Origin: Bacteroidia bacterium
Lineage (GTDB): Bacteria; Bacteroidota; Bacteroidia; Flavobacteriales; Flavobacteriaceae
Reading direction: 5' to 3'
DNA length: 64,000 bases
Assembly (NCBI GenBank): GCA_030428705.1
Contig: JAUIDI010000004.1
Span: forward strand, 186,001-250,000
Position 1 is the first letter of the stretch. Every line of letters starts with the position of its first letter. The notes beneath the pieces were generated by a model, which was not told where the DNA came from, made no database searches, and saw only the letters and a list, made by a program, of their open reading frames with translations. Positions 27,080 through 35,575 of this stretch are shown here, in pieces. Position numbers and translations under genes: made by a program.

Positions 27080-28864
27080 ATGCCGACCGCCCAACAAAAA
27101 CGCTTCACCCAATTTATCAAATGGCGATATAAACATATCTCCGACAAGACCTTTACCCAAATTATGGCGGTGGTGGTCGGCCTACTTGCCGGATTGGCCG
27201 CCGTAACATTGAAAAACCTTACTTATTTCATCGAATCCTCATTGGAGAGTGGTATCGTTTTTTCAAGCAATCATCTATACTTTATATTACCGATTATTGG
27301 GCTGACCTTGGTCTATCTTTATGTGAAATTCGTGCACAAAGAAAAACTGGAGCATGCGATATCTTCCATTTTGTTTGCGCTCTCCAAAAAGAAAGGAGTC
27401 ATTGACCTGAAGAAAATATATACGCCTCTGATTACGGCACCGTTAACGGTAGGGTTCGGGGGTTCGGTCGGGTTGCTAGGTCCAGCGGTAGCCTCGGGCT
27501 CTGCGATTAGTTCAAACTTGGGAAGGCTTCTTCACATCAATGCCAAGACACGTTCTTTATTGATCGCCTGTGCCTCCGCCGGGGCCATTGCCTCTATTTT
27601 TCAATCGCCCATTGCCGCCATCATTTTTGCCGTAGAGGTTTTTAGTATGGATTTTACCATGCTTTCGATGCTTCCCCTGTTATTGGCTTCTATATCGGGG
27701 GTGCTAACCTCTTACTTCTTTCTGGGCAATGAAGTCTTGTTCAATTTTTCGTTGGCCGACAGTTTTGAGATAAAGGATACCTTGTTCTATATTTTATTGG
27801 GCGTCGGTACCGCCTTTGCTTCGATCTATTTTACCAAAATGTATTTTGGGATACTCAAATTGTTCGACCCTTTGAAAAGCCCAAAATACCGGTTATTGGT
27901 TGGTGGATTGGCCATAGGGATTATGCTATATTTCATCCCACCATTATATGGGGAAGGTTTCGGCTTTATCAACAACCTCTTGGAAGATAACCACACTGCC
28001 GCTTTAGGAACGACTCCTTTTGATGCATACATGGACAATATTTGGGTCGTTATCGCCCTATTGTTCGGGCTGACCATTTTCAAGGCAGTGGCAATGACTA
28101 CTACGTTTGCAGCCGGCGGTGCCGGAGGGATTTTTATTCCTACCATGGTCATGGGCAGTGCCTTGGGCAATGTTGTCGCCAAGGTCATTAACCATTCGGG
28201 GTTAGGGTTCACCGTATCGGAGAGCAATTTCACATTGATCGGTATGGCCGGTCTAATCGCTGGAGTACTGCATGCCCCTTTGACAGCGATATTCCTGATT
28301 GCCGAAATTACCGGAGGCTATGAACTCTTCGTTCCCCTAATGATAACGGCGGCCATATCATATCTGATTACCAAAAATGCAATAGACCATACTATATATA
28401 CTCGAGAACTGGCGGAGCAAGGTGCCTTGCTAACCCATGATAAGGACGAAAACGTCTTAAACGTTATGCAGCTCGATGATGTTATAGAACAGGATTTTAA
28501 GAAGGTGCGACCAACGATGTTCTTGGGCGAGATGTTGCACGAATCCGTTTCGAAATCGACACGCAATCTATACCCTGTAGTAGATCAAGAAGGTATTCTT
28601 GTCGGTATCGTGCTGCTTGACGACATCCGTGAATTCATGTTCGATACGGCGCTTTACCGCACCACAACGGTATCAACATTTATGCACCAACCACCAGAGG
28701 TTATTCTGTATGGTGAGGATACGATGCATCAAGTAATGCGTAAATTCAAAGTTAGTGGTGCATGGAACCTACCCGTTATTAAAGATGGGAAGTACCTCGG
28801 TTTTGTCTCGAAATCAAAACTGTTAACGGCCTATCGGCGTGAACTGATCAATTTTACCAAATGA
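27080..28864 (+). CDS. ClC-family chloride channel/transporter with CBS domains
   Basis: A 594-residue inner membrane ClC protein with about ten or more hydrophobic helices up to residue about 440 and a C-terminal pair of CBS domains (about 455-590; LYPVVDQEGILVGIVLLDD, VSGAWNLPVIKDGKYLGFVS) for cytoplasmic regulation. The chloride-binding motifs GFGGSVGLLGPAVASGS (about 125-141) and AGGAGGIFIPTMVMGSALGN (about 348) are present. At residue 133, codon CTA at 27476-27478, a leucine occupies the place of the gating glutamate in the GxEGP motif, so the protein may be uncoupled from proton antiport or gate differently. The downstream small gene overlaps it by four bases (ATGA). Confidence 0.92.
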   Translation: MPTAQQKRFTQFIKWRYKHISDKTFTQIMAVVVGLLAGLAAVTLKNLTYFIESSLESGIVFSSNHLYFILPIIGLTLVYLYVKFVHKEKLEHAISSILFALSKKKGVIDLKKIYTPLITAPLTVGFGGSVGLLGPAVASGSAISSNLGRLLHINAKTRSLLIACASAGAIASIFQSPIAAIIFAVEVFSMDFTMLSMLPLLLASISGVLTSYFFLGNEVLFNFSLADSFEIKDTLFYILLGVGTAFASIYFTKMYFGILKLFDPLKSPKYRLLVGGLAIGIMLYFIPPLYGEGFGFINNLLEDNHTAALGTTPFDAYMDNIWVVIALLFGLTIFKAVAMTTTFAAGGAGGIFIPTMVMGSALGNVVAKVINHSGLGFTVSESNFTLIGMAGLIAGVLHAPLTAIFLIAEITGGYELFVPLMITAAISYLITKNAIDHTIYTRELAEQGALLTHDKDENVLNVMQLDDVIEQDFKKVRPTMFLGEMLHESVSKSTRNLYPVVDQEGILVGIVLLDDIREFMFDTALYRTTTVSTFMHQPPEVILYGEDTMHQVMRKFKVSGAWNLPVIKDGKYLGFVSKSKLLTAYRRELINFTK

Positions 28865-29112
28865 AGTACCTCATCCTCTTAGTTGTAGTTGCGTCTTTTA
28901 TATCCATCATCTACGGATTCACTTTGTCAGAGGGGGAAACAGTCTTGGCCGACAAATTTATCGGAGCTGGAACGGTCGGACTTTTTTTGGTCGCCATGCC
29001 CCTTTTCTTGTTTACATACAGCAAGGGAAAGAAAATGAAAGACTATATGCTCACCGATGAAAACATTCGAAAAATGAGAGGCGAAGATGCTGAAAAGCCT
29101 GAAAATCAATGA
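28861..29112 (+). CDS. Small two-helix membrane protein coupled to the ClC gene
   Basis: An 83-residue protein. Two hydrophobic segments at about 2-20 (YLILLVVVASFISIIYGFTL) and 33-52 (FIGAGTVGLFLVAMPLFLFTY) are followed by a charged tail (KGKKMKDYMLTDENIRKM). Its ATG overlaps the TGA of the ClC gene (ATGA), so translation is coupled. I do not recognise a named family; proteins of this kind occur widely in flavobacteria. Whether it acts with the ClC protein is not known. Confidence 0.8.
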   Translation: MKYLILLVVVASFISIIYGFTLSEGETVLADKFIGAGTVGLFLVAMPLFLFTYSKGKKMKDYMLTDENIRKMRGEDAEKPENQ

Positions 29113-29202
29113 TATTGAAAACATATACTATCATTTTTTCTACCAACTTTCAACAAAAAAACATAAATTAGTAGTGACTATTAGTAATTAATTTTTATTG
29201 GA

Positions 29203-29397
29203 ATGACTGGAACAGTTAAATTTTTCAATGAATCCAAAGGTTACGGGTTCATTACCAACGACGAAACCGGAAAAGACATTTTCGTTCACGCCACTGCGCT
29301 CAACGGAACTGAGCTTAAGGAAGGCGACAAAGTAGAATACGTAGAAGAAGAAGGGCGCAAAGGAATGGTAGCTGCACAAGTGCAGGTAACCGGATAA
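29203..29397 (+). CDS. Cold-shock domain protein (CspA family)
   Basis: A 64-residue single cold-shock domain that binds single-stranded RNA and DNA. RNP1 is KGYGFIT and RNP2 is DIFVHATAL, both intact, in the order MTGTVKFFNESKGYGFITND. The length is the family standard. It is monocistronic, with a terminator 29 bp after the stop. A 90-bp AT-rich leader precedes it; the long structured leader typical of cold-induced csp genes is not obvious. Confidence 0.96.
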   Translation: MTGTVKFFNESKGYGFITNDETGKDIFVHATALNGTELKEGDKVEYVEEEGRKGMVAAQVQVTG

Positions 29398-29425
29398 TAA
29401 GTATCTTATTTTGAATGATTACCAG

Positions 29426-29452
29426 ACCCTGGCGAATTGTCGGGGTTTTTTG
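29426..29452 (+). terminator. Terminator of the cold-shock gene
   Basis: A 6-bp stem ACCCTG (29426-29431) and CGGGGT (29441-29446) with one G-U pair, a 9-nt loop, then a T run. Confidence 0.75.
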
Positions 29453-29476
29453 TTCCTACTCTTTAAACATTCCCGA

Positions 29477-29926
29477 TCAATTCAAATTTCGTTTTTGCAC
29501 AAAGAACCTTTTTAACAAATCGGAAGCTTCATCCTCTAAAATACCGCCAAAAATCTTTGTCTTTGGATGTAGTTTCGTACCCATTGCCCCACATCCGCGT
29601 TGTAGATCCTTGGCCGCATATACAATTTTTGAGATTTGACTCCAATATAAAGCCCCGGCACACATCTGACAGGGTTCCAAAGTAACGTACAATGTGCATT
29701 CATGCAGGTATTTTCCGCCCAGAAAATTTGCTGCCGCGGTTATGGCCTGCATTTCGGCATGGGCGGTCACATCGTTGAGTTGTTCCGTTAAGTTATGTGT
29801 CCGGGCGATTATTCGATTTTTTACCACTACGACTGCCCCAATTGGTACCTCTCCCTTCTCAAAAGCGGCTTCGGCCTCTTGGAGGGCTTTTTTCATAAAA
29901 TACGAATCGTCAAAAGGCAGTACCAT
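29477..29926 (-). CDS. tadA: tRNA-specific adenosine deaminase-type nucleoside deaminase
   Basis: A 149-residue zinc-dependent cytidine/deoxycytidylate deaminase family protein. TAHAEMQAI at about 55-63 supplies the zinc-binding histidine and the catalytic glutamate, and EPCQMC at about 86-91 the two zinc-binding cysteines. The N-terminal YFMKKALQEAEAAFEKGEVP and IGAVVVVKN are typical of TadA, which converts the wobble adenosine of tRNA-Arg(ACG) to inosine. A general nucleoside deaminase remains a weaker alternative. Convergent with the cold-shock gene. Confidence 0.9.
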   Translation of the reverse strand: MVLPFDDSYFMKKALQEAEAAFEKGEVPIGAVVVVKNRIIARTHNLTEQLNDVTAHAEMQAITAAANFLGGKYLHECTLYVTLEPCQMCAGALYWSQISKIVYAAKDLQRGCGAMGTKLHPKTKIFGGILEDEASDLLKRFFVQKRNLN

Positions 29927-30006
29927 GAGGTCAAAAATACGATACTGGAACGACTAATCTTTGAAACAAACAGGTGAAAAGCAAGTATCAAGAAATTCAA
30001 AAAATA

Positions 30007-30279
30007 CTAGCCAAAAGTTCTTTTCCGATTTTTAATGGCCATTTTATACACATCCAAGTATAACAAAAGTTCCTGAAGGTCGGCACATCCCGCTTTCCTA
30101 TAAACATTTTTCTTTATTGTGTCCACCTTCTTCTCTGTGAACCCCAATAGTTTTGCCAGCACCAAACTTCCCAATTGATATCGCATCATATCAAGTACGA
30201 GTATTTCTTCTTGGGTAAATTCAATAGTATGAACATGTTCTTCGGTTTCGATTTTATTGAAGTGAAAATTCGGCTCCAT
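30007..30279 (-). CDS. Orphan LuxR-type helix-turn-helix protein
   Basis: A protein of about 90 residues (ATG at 30279; a TTG two codons earlier extends the frame). EFTQEEILVLDMMRYQLGSL and AKLLGFTEKKVDTIKKNVYRK resemble a LuxR/NarL-type DNA-binding domain, followed by LQELLLYLDVYKMAIKNRK. There is no receiver or other sensor domain, so it is either a stand-alone DNA-binding protein or partnered by an unlinked protein. A 400-bp non-coding region separates it from dxs on the other strand. Confidence 0.7.
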   Translation of the reverse strand: MEPNFHFNKIETEEHVHTIEFTQEEILVLDMMRYQLGSLVLAKLLGFTEKKVDTIKKNVYRKAGCADLQELLLYLDVYKMAIKNRKRTFG

Positions 30280-30662
30280 ATACAATAAACTAAAATTGGT
30301 TTTAAAGATGGGGAGTCTTCCGCCGTTCCCCCCGAAACATTGAAAGACCCCTCGGTACTAACTCAAACTTATCCGCTAATCGAACAATTCAAACTATTTA
30401 TAAGAATAGCTTCACAATTGTCAAGCGGATAGAAATTTTCATCTGCAATCAATCGCTTCTAAATAATCATTTCATCAAACTTACCCCAACCTATCCAATA
30501 AAAAAATACCCTATAGTGGGTATATTTCATTCAAACAATGCAACAAAATTTTGTATGCATACTTTTCTTCATATTAAGCTTCAAGAGTTGATCCCTACCG
30601 AAATCAAGGCCTGATCTTTGACGAATTATGAATCTTATCAATAGTATCCTCGGGAATACTCT
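30280..30662. other. Non-coding region upstream of the orphan HTH gene and dxs
   Basis: No gene is supported. It holds a hairpin ATACCC-TATAGT-GGGTAT at 30506-30523 and two overlapping palindromes, ACAAAATTTTGT (30543-30554) and GTATGCATAC (30553-30562). These could bind regulators of either divergent gene. I find no tRNA or known riboswitch. Confidence 0.4.
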
Positions 30663-30670
30663 TAAATTTG
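30663..30670 (+). promoter_or_regulatory. Candidate -7 box of dxs
   Basis: TAAATTTG followed by CC, identical to the aspS box, ends 10 nt before the preferred ATG at 30681. Using the TTG at 30675 instead would leave only 4 nt. Confidence 0.4.
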
Positions 30671-30680
30671 CCAATTGGAA

Positions 30681-32450
30681 ATGCAGTTATTAAAACATAT
30701 CGAATGTCCAAAAGATCTTCGCAAACTCAAGGAAGAAGATCTTCCCATACTCGCCAATGAACTCCGTGACTTTATTATTGATATCGTTGCCGTCAAAGAA
30801 GGTCATTTAGGGGCAAGTCTTGGTGTCGTAGAACTGACCATTGCCCTACACTATGTTTTCGATACTCCGAACGACAAATTGGTTTGGGATGTCGGCCATC
30901 AGGCTTACGGCCACAAAATATTGACCGGGCGAAAAGAAATCTTCGATACCAATAGACAACTTGGCGGCATTAGCGGTTTTCCGAAACGGACCGAAAGCGA
31001 ATATGATGATTTCGGTACAGGGCACAGCTCTACTTCGATTTCGGCCATTTTGGGCATGGCAATTGCCTCTCAATTAAATGGTGAACCCAAAAGACAGCAT
31101 ATCGCCGTTATCGGTGACGCTTCCATAGCTAGCGGAATGGCTTTTGAAGGACTCAATCATGCCGGTGTGACCAATGCGAACATTCTAATAGTCCTGAACG
31201 ACAATGCAATTGGAATCGATCCCAGTGTTGGAGCGCTGAAAAAATACCTGACCAACGTGAAAAAGGGCGTTGCCAAGGATGAAAATATCTTTGAATGTCT
31301 CAATTTCGATTATTCCGGCCCTGTTGATGGCCATGATCTAAATGCCTTGCTCGGTAAACTCAAAAAGCTAAGATCTGTCAAAGGTCCTAAATTGCTTCAT
31401 GTTATCACCACAAAGGGCAAAGGCCTGCAACAGGCCGAAAAGAATCAGGTTACCTATCACGCCCCTGGAAAGTTCGATAAGAATACAGGGGAACTACAGA
31501 AAAAATCAGCCGATGGCCTACCCCCCAAATACCAGGATGTATTTGGATATACAATCGTCGAACTGGCCCGACTAAACAAGAAAATTGTAGGGATTACACC
31601 TGCCATGCCCACGGGTAGTTCGCTAAAGTATATGATGGATGAAATTCCACAACGCGCATTCGATGTAGGTATCGCCGAACAACATGCGGTTACTATGGCT
31701 GCTGGAATGGCCACCGAAGGCTTAGTGCCCTTTTGCAATATTTACTCTACTTTTTTGCAACGGGCCTATGATCAGGTCATACACGATGTGGCCATTCAAG
31801 ATCTACCCGTTATCTTTTGTTTAGATCGCGCTGGTCTTGTAGGCCAAGACGGGGCCACACATCATGGTATGTACGATCTTGCGTACTTGCGTTGTATACC
31901 GAACCTTATTATTTTTGCTCCCTTAAACGAAACCGAGCTCCGCAATATCATGTATACGGCCCAAATGGGATTGGAACACCCTATTGCGATACGCTATCCC
32001 AGAGGTCGAGGGGTCATTGCGGATTGGAAATTACCTTTTGAAACAATCGAAATCGGAAAAGGGCAAGAATTAAAAAAGGGTTCGAAGATAGCAATATTAT
32101 CCGTCGGTCATATCGGTAATATGGTTTCCAATTTAACCGAACAGTCGGATTTCAAATCGCTTATCGGACATTACAATATGAGATTTGTCAAACCCTTGGA
32201 TAAGGTTTTATTGCAAACGGTTTTTGACCGATACGATCATATCGTCACAATAGAAGACGGATGTAAAATTGGTGGGTTCGGCAGTGCCATTTTGGAATGG
32301 TCCAACACCGCGGGCCATAAAAAACATATTAAAATATTTGGGGTCGAAGATGTTTTTGTTGAACATGGTACCGTGGAAGAACTTCGCCAAGTTGTAGAAA
32401 TGGACATCTTGACCATCAAAAATTATTTAAACTCCCTTGTCAATAAATAG
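30681..32450 (+). CDS. dxs: 1-deoxy-D-xylulose-5-phosphate synthase
   Basis: A 589-residue thiamine diphosphate enzyme that joins pyruvate and glyceraldehyde 3-phosphate, the first step of the MEP isoprenoid pathway. The ThDP motif is IGDASIASGMAFEGLNHAG ... VLNDNAIGID at about 150-185, with GDA in place of GDG as in other Bacteroidota. The pyrimidine-binding part follows (DVGIAEQHAVTMAAGMA, DRAGLVGQDGATHHG), and the transketolase C-terminal domain closes the protein. I prefer the ATG at 30681 (MQLLKHIECPKDL) to a TTG at 30675. It lies one base upstream of the DUF3078 gene start, so they share a transcript. Products feed the polyprenyl synthase encoded at 15.8-16.8 kb. Confidence 0.95.
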   Translation: MQLLKHIECPKDLRKLKEEDLPILANELRDFIIDIVAVKEGHLGASLGVVELTIALHYVFDTPNDKLVWDVGHQAYGHKILTGRKEIFDTNRQLGGISGFPKRTESEYDDFGTGHSSTSISAILGMAIASQLNGEPKRQHIAVIGDASIASGMAFEGLNHAGVTNANILIVLNDNAIGIDPSVGALKKYLTNVKKGVAKDENIFECLNFDYSGPVDGHDLNALLGKLKKLRSVKGPKLLHVITTKGKGLQQAEKNQVTYHAPGKFDKNTGELQKKSADGLPPKYQDVFGYTIVELARLNKKIVGITPAMPTGSSLKYMMDEIPQRAFDVGIAEQHAVTMAAGMATEGLVPFCNIYSTFLQRAYDQVIHDVAIQDLPVIFCLDRAGLVGQDGATHHGMYDLAYLRCIPNLIIFAPLNETELRNIMYTAQMGLEHPIAIRYPRGRGVIADWKLPFETIEIGKGQELKKGSKIAILSVGHIGNMVSNLTEQSDFKSLIGHYNMRFVKPLDKVLLQTVFDRYDHIVTIEDGCKIGGFGSAILEWSNTAGHKKHIKIFGVEDVFVEHGTVEELRQVVEMDILTIKNYLNSLVNK

Positions 32451-32451
32451 C

Positions 32452-33591
32452 ATGCACAGAAAAATTGTACTGAGTCTTTTTTTATCACTTTCATGGATTA
32501 CCATATCGGCGCAAGATACCATTCCACCTCCCAAGGAAGCGGATACGATCTTAATTGAAAGAGATATTGACTCCATGGCGATAGATACCGTGGTGGTCGA
32601 TACTTTGGTCATTAGAAGGCTACAGGAAAGAATCAAGGATATCAAAAAAGGGGTTACCCTGAACACCTCGGTCATCTCCTTCAAAAAAACGAAGCCCTTG
32701 GACAAAGAATATAAAAAGTTTCAAGTGCCATCGTTCTGGCAAAAAATCAACCTTCTGGGTCTTAATTTTAGCGAAGTGGCGTTTGTCAATTGGAATGCAG
32801 GAGGAAACAACTCCGTCTCCGCCTTGGCAAATGTCCGTTTCGAACGAAATTACAAGTTTCGTTACATTCAATGGGAGAATTACCTCGAAATGCGTTATGG
32901 ACTCAATGCCCAGGACAACCAGAAACTCCGAAAGACTGATGATGCATTGCGTTTTAGTTCAACTTTTGGCTACCGCAGGGATACCATAAGCAACTGGTAC
33001 TATTCTGCAAAGGCCAATTTCAATACCCAATTCTCGAACGGTTACAAATACCCAGATAGAACCGCACCCATTTCACGGGCGCTGTCACCAGGATATTTCT
33101 TTTTGGGTGCTGGTACCAGTTATATTTCGGAAGGACGAAAATTCAACCTTTATATTTCGCCATTGACGCAAAAAGCGACCCTTGTTCTTGACCAAGACCT
33201 AGCCGATAAAGGCGCTTTCGGTGTCGAAAAAGCGGTTCTCGATGCAGATGGCAATGTAATTCAAAATGGGAAGAACCTTTTTCTCGAACTTGGGTTTCTT
33301 GTCACGAACCATTGGGAAACCCAAGTTGCCAAGAATATAGCCTTAAAACATCGAATAAACCTGTATACCGATTATTTGCGGAAGTTCGGTAACATAGATG
33401 TGGACTGGGAACTTAATATGGACCTACGAGTGAACGAATTTATCGTCACGACCATTGGTACACATTTGATCTATGATGATGATATTCTTTTCGATCCCGT
33501 AAAAGATGCCGATGGCATTGTAATCGATCCCGGGGAACCGCGAATTCAATTTAAGCAATTATTGGGGGTCGGGGTTTCGTATAATTTCTGA
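32452..33591 (+). CDS. DUF3078-type outer membrane beta-barrel protein
   Basis: A protein of about 379 residues. The ATG at 32452 starts a Sec signal peptide (MHRKIVLSLFLSLSWITISAQ); the frame is also open 15 bp upstream inside dxs. After a charged, threonine/valine-rich linker, residues about 90-379 are alternating amphipathic strands (NLSEVAFVNWNAGGNNS-like opening, then RYKFRYIQWENYLEMRYG) typical of the DUF3078 outer membrane family of Bacteroidota. It ends in an aromatic residue (VSYNF), as barrels do. Its function is unknown. It is co-transcribed with dxs, though no functional link is evident. Confidence 0.85.
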   Translation: MHRKIVLSLFLSLSWITISAQDTIPPPKEADTILIERDIDSMAIDTVVVDTLVIRRLQERIKDIKKGVTLNTSVISFKKTKPLDKEYKKFQVPSFWQKINLLGLNFSEVAFVNWNAGGNNSVSALANVRFERNYKFRYIQWENYLEMRYGLNAQDNQKLRKTDDALRFSSTFGYRRDTISNWYYSAKANFNTQFSNGYKYPDRTAPISRALSPGYFFLGAGTSYISEGRKFNLYISPLTQKATLVLDQDLADKGAFGVEKAVLDADGNVIQNGKNLFLELGFLVTNHWETQVAKNIALKHRINLYTDYLRKFGNIDVDWELNMDLRVNEFIVTTIGTHLIYDDDILFDPVKDADGIVIDPGEPRIQFKQLLGVGVSYNF

Positions 33592-33609
33592 GATTGCACA
33601 AAATAACGA

Positions 33610-33640
33610 AAGCCTTCCCGAAGGGAAAGCTTCCGCTTTT
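33610..33640. terminator. Hairpin between convergent genes DUF3078 and DUF5777
   Basis: AAGCCTTCCC and GGGAAAGCTT flank a GAA loop (33610-33632) with one mismatch, followed by CCGCTTTT. It probably terminates the dxs-DUF3078 transcript; the T tract is weak. Confidence 0.5.
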
Positions 33641-33697
33641 CATAGCAATTTCTCTCTTTGGCCCGAGAGCAGGGCTACTAACAGTCTAAAACTTACT

Positions 33698-34585
33698 TCA
33701 ATTTTGTTTCGCCTTTTTTACTTGAAAGGCCCTTGAAATATTGAACCCAAAATGGATATCTCCATTAAAAAATCCACCATTGGTTTCAGCAATGAATCCT
33801 TTTTCGATCATAGATACTGCATTGGTAAAAACCAGTTGGAATATGTGCCCTCCAGTCTCTATATCGACCCCAAATGCAATTGAGTTCTTTACATCAATGG
33901 ATTCAAACGGATTCAAATTATAATAATACTCGCCGTTTATCGAGACACGTTGGCTTATTTTAATACGTGTACCAATGCCAAGTGCGACCATATCATGCGG
34001 GTCATTATTCTCGGGTACCGTATTGAAATGAATGAACGTGGGCATCAATTGTAACGAAACGTTCGGACCGAACTTTCTGGCCACTAATATTTGACCGGTA
34101 TAGGTCAACCGTTCACTAAAGGTGGGCTTATTCTCTGGCAAGTAATCTTTTATTGTCTTTGCCGTTGCGCTACCAAAAAGTGTCATGCCAAAAGGAAATG
34201 GGTTTTCGCCCGACTTTTGTTGTAGCAGGCGATATTTTCCGTAGATATCAAAAGTCTTTTCGAACGAGCTACGCCCAACTGCCAAGGTGAGCCTATTGTT
34301 CAGGGCATATTCGAAACCGAATCTAATGTTCGAATCGTCAAGGCCAAAGAGTTGGTCGAAACCGGAATTTATCCGGCCGAAACGATGGGAAATCAAAAAT
34401 TCCAAAACTCCCGTTTTACGGGTCTCGACCGAGTGCCCGTTCAACAATCGCGTACCATTAAAAGTACCGGAAACAGTCAAAGTTGTGTCCGATGCTTCTT
34501 CCTCTAAAATGGATTCCAAATCTTGAGCCAAATTCTTGAAAGGCAACATCAAGACAAAAATGAATAAAAGGAGATAATTCTTCAT
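33698..34585 (-). CDS. DUF5777-type beta-barrel protein
   Basis: A protein of about 295 residues. I take the ATG at 34585 (MKNYLLLFIFVLMLPFKNLAQ, a Sec signal peptide); an ATG at 34600 overlapping the YceI stop is also possible. The mature part reads as an outer membrane barrel (NTRKTGVLEFLISHRFGR-like opening, LFGLDDSNIRFGFEYALNNR, MPTFIHFNTVPENNDPHDMV) and matches my knowledge of the DUF5777 family, whose members often sit beside YceI and haem proteins in flavobacteria. It is the last gene of a five-gene operon. Function unknown. Confidence 0.8.
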   Translation of the reverse strand: MKNYLLLFIFVLMLPFKNLAQDLESILEEEASDTTLTVSGTFNGTRLLNGHSVETRKTGVLEFLISHRFGRINSGFDQLFGLDDSNIRFGFEYALNNRLTLAVGRSSFEKTFDIYGKYRLLQQKSGENPFPFGMTLFGSATAKTIKDYLPENKPTFSERLTYTGQILVARKFGPNVSLQLMPTFIHFNTVPENNDPHDMVALGIGTRIKISQRVSINGEYYYNLNPFESIDVKNSIAFGVDIETGGHIFQLVFTNAVSMIEKGFIAETNGGFFNGDIHFGFNISRAFQVKKAKQN

Positions 34586-34592
34586 ACGCTTA

Positions 34593-35144
34593 TTATTCAT
34601 AGGGTTTGTGATGTAATTCAAAAGAAACCTTAATGGTCTTTGCAATATTGTTCGCCACTATGGAGGGAATCTTGATTTTAAAATCGGCGACATCTACCTT
34701 AAAATCCCCCTTTAAAACAATTTCATCATCCATCATTCTTATATCCACCATTGTGCTGATTTCCTTTTTCTCTCCATGAACCGTCAACGTACCCACTATT
34801 TCGGTTACCGTATTTGTGTCATCGATTTCATCGAGGTTCGTTATCTCACCTGAGAAAGTGGCCTTCGGATACTTGTGGGATTCCACATAATTCTCATTGA
34901 AATGCTCTTGCATCAACGCCTTTTCGAACATGAAGGAACGCATCAAAAGCTGAATGGCAATCTTACCTGTGGTCGTATCGATTATACTCAAGACTTGATT
35001 GTTGTCGGCCTTGATATCTTCTACAATCGAGTGGGAAAAAAAAGATACGAACCCTTCCTTGGTAAGAAACTTGTCTTGGCCACTTGCTATATTGACTACT
35101 AATAACCAAAAAAACAATCCAAAAATTTTTGCCATAAGCCTCAT
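34593..35144 (-). CDS. YceI-family periplasmic protein
   Basis: A protein of about 183 residues with a signal peptide (FGLFFWLLVVNIASGQ) and a YceI lipocalin-like beta barrel, which in characterised members binds polyisoprenoid or amphiphilic ligands. The core strings are GFVSFFSHSIVEDIKADNNQ and VTEIVGTLTVHGEKKEISTM, and DFKVDVADFKIKIPSIVANN lies near the end. The ATG at 35144 is chosen because it overlaps the stop codon of the upstream gene as ATGA. Part of the haem-lipoprotein operon; in many bacteria YceI genes are linked to cytochromes, which fits. Confidence 0.88.
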   Translation of the reverse strand: MRLMAKIFGLFFWLLVVNIASGQDKFLTKEGFVSFFSHSIVEDIKADNNQVLSIIDTTTGKIAIQLLMRSFMFEKALMQEHFNENYVESHKYPKATFSGEITNLDEIDDTNTVTEIVGTLTVHGEKKEISTMVDIRMMDDEIVLKGDFKVDVADFKIKIPSIVANNIAKTIKVSFELHHKPYE

Positions 35145-35563
35145 TCTACTAAAGTACATCTTACCATGATTACATCAAGCAAATATCCCGTGCAGATGCC
35201 CTTTATACCGATATCCTGTCCAACTTTCAAACTCAAAACCTTTCCATTTTCCTCAGGCAACAAATGACAGATAATACTAGATTCTGAATTGTCATCCTTT
35301 AATGTAATTACACTATTTCCCTTTAATGTAGATACCTCAAAAATCTTTCCTTTTACCAATATTACACTTTCGGAGTACTTTTCATTAGTGGTCGTTTCAT
35401 TTTCTTGATACTCTTTAATCAGGTTCTGCGCAGTCAAAACATATGCCGCTTCCGATTTTTTGACATCCAAATGGGGTTTGTTGTACATATAAATCGAGGC
35501 CAGTAACAACGGTATTACCAATAGTAAAAAACCCAGTATTAGTTTAAATCTTCTACCCTTCAA
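35141..35563 (-). CDS. Membrane-anchored OB-fold (tRNA_anti-like) protein
   Basis: A 140-residue protein with an N-terminal membrane anchor at about 7-27 (LILGFLLLVIPLLLASIYMY) and an OB-fold-like domain at about 65-140 (VILVKGKIFEVSTLKGNSVI, TLKDDNSESSIICHLLPEEN, VGQDIGIKGICTGYLLDVIM). This matches the tRNA_anti-like family of exported OB-fold proteins, for which nucleic-acid binding is not established. Overlaps the YceI gene by 4 bp and follows the haem lipoprotein gene by 12 bp. Confidence 0.75.
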   Translation of the reverse strand: MKGRRFKLILGFLLLVIPLLLASIYMYNKPHLDVKKSEAAYVLTAQNLIKEYQENETTTNEKYSESVILVKGKIFEVSTLKGNSVITLKDDNSESSIICHLLPEENGKVLSLKVGQDIGIKGICTGYLLDVIMVRCTLVE

Positions 35564-35575
35564 ATCAATCGCTTT

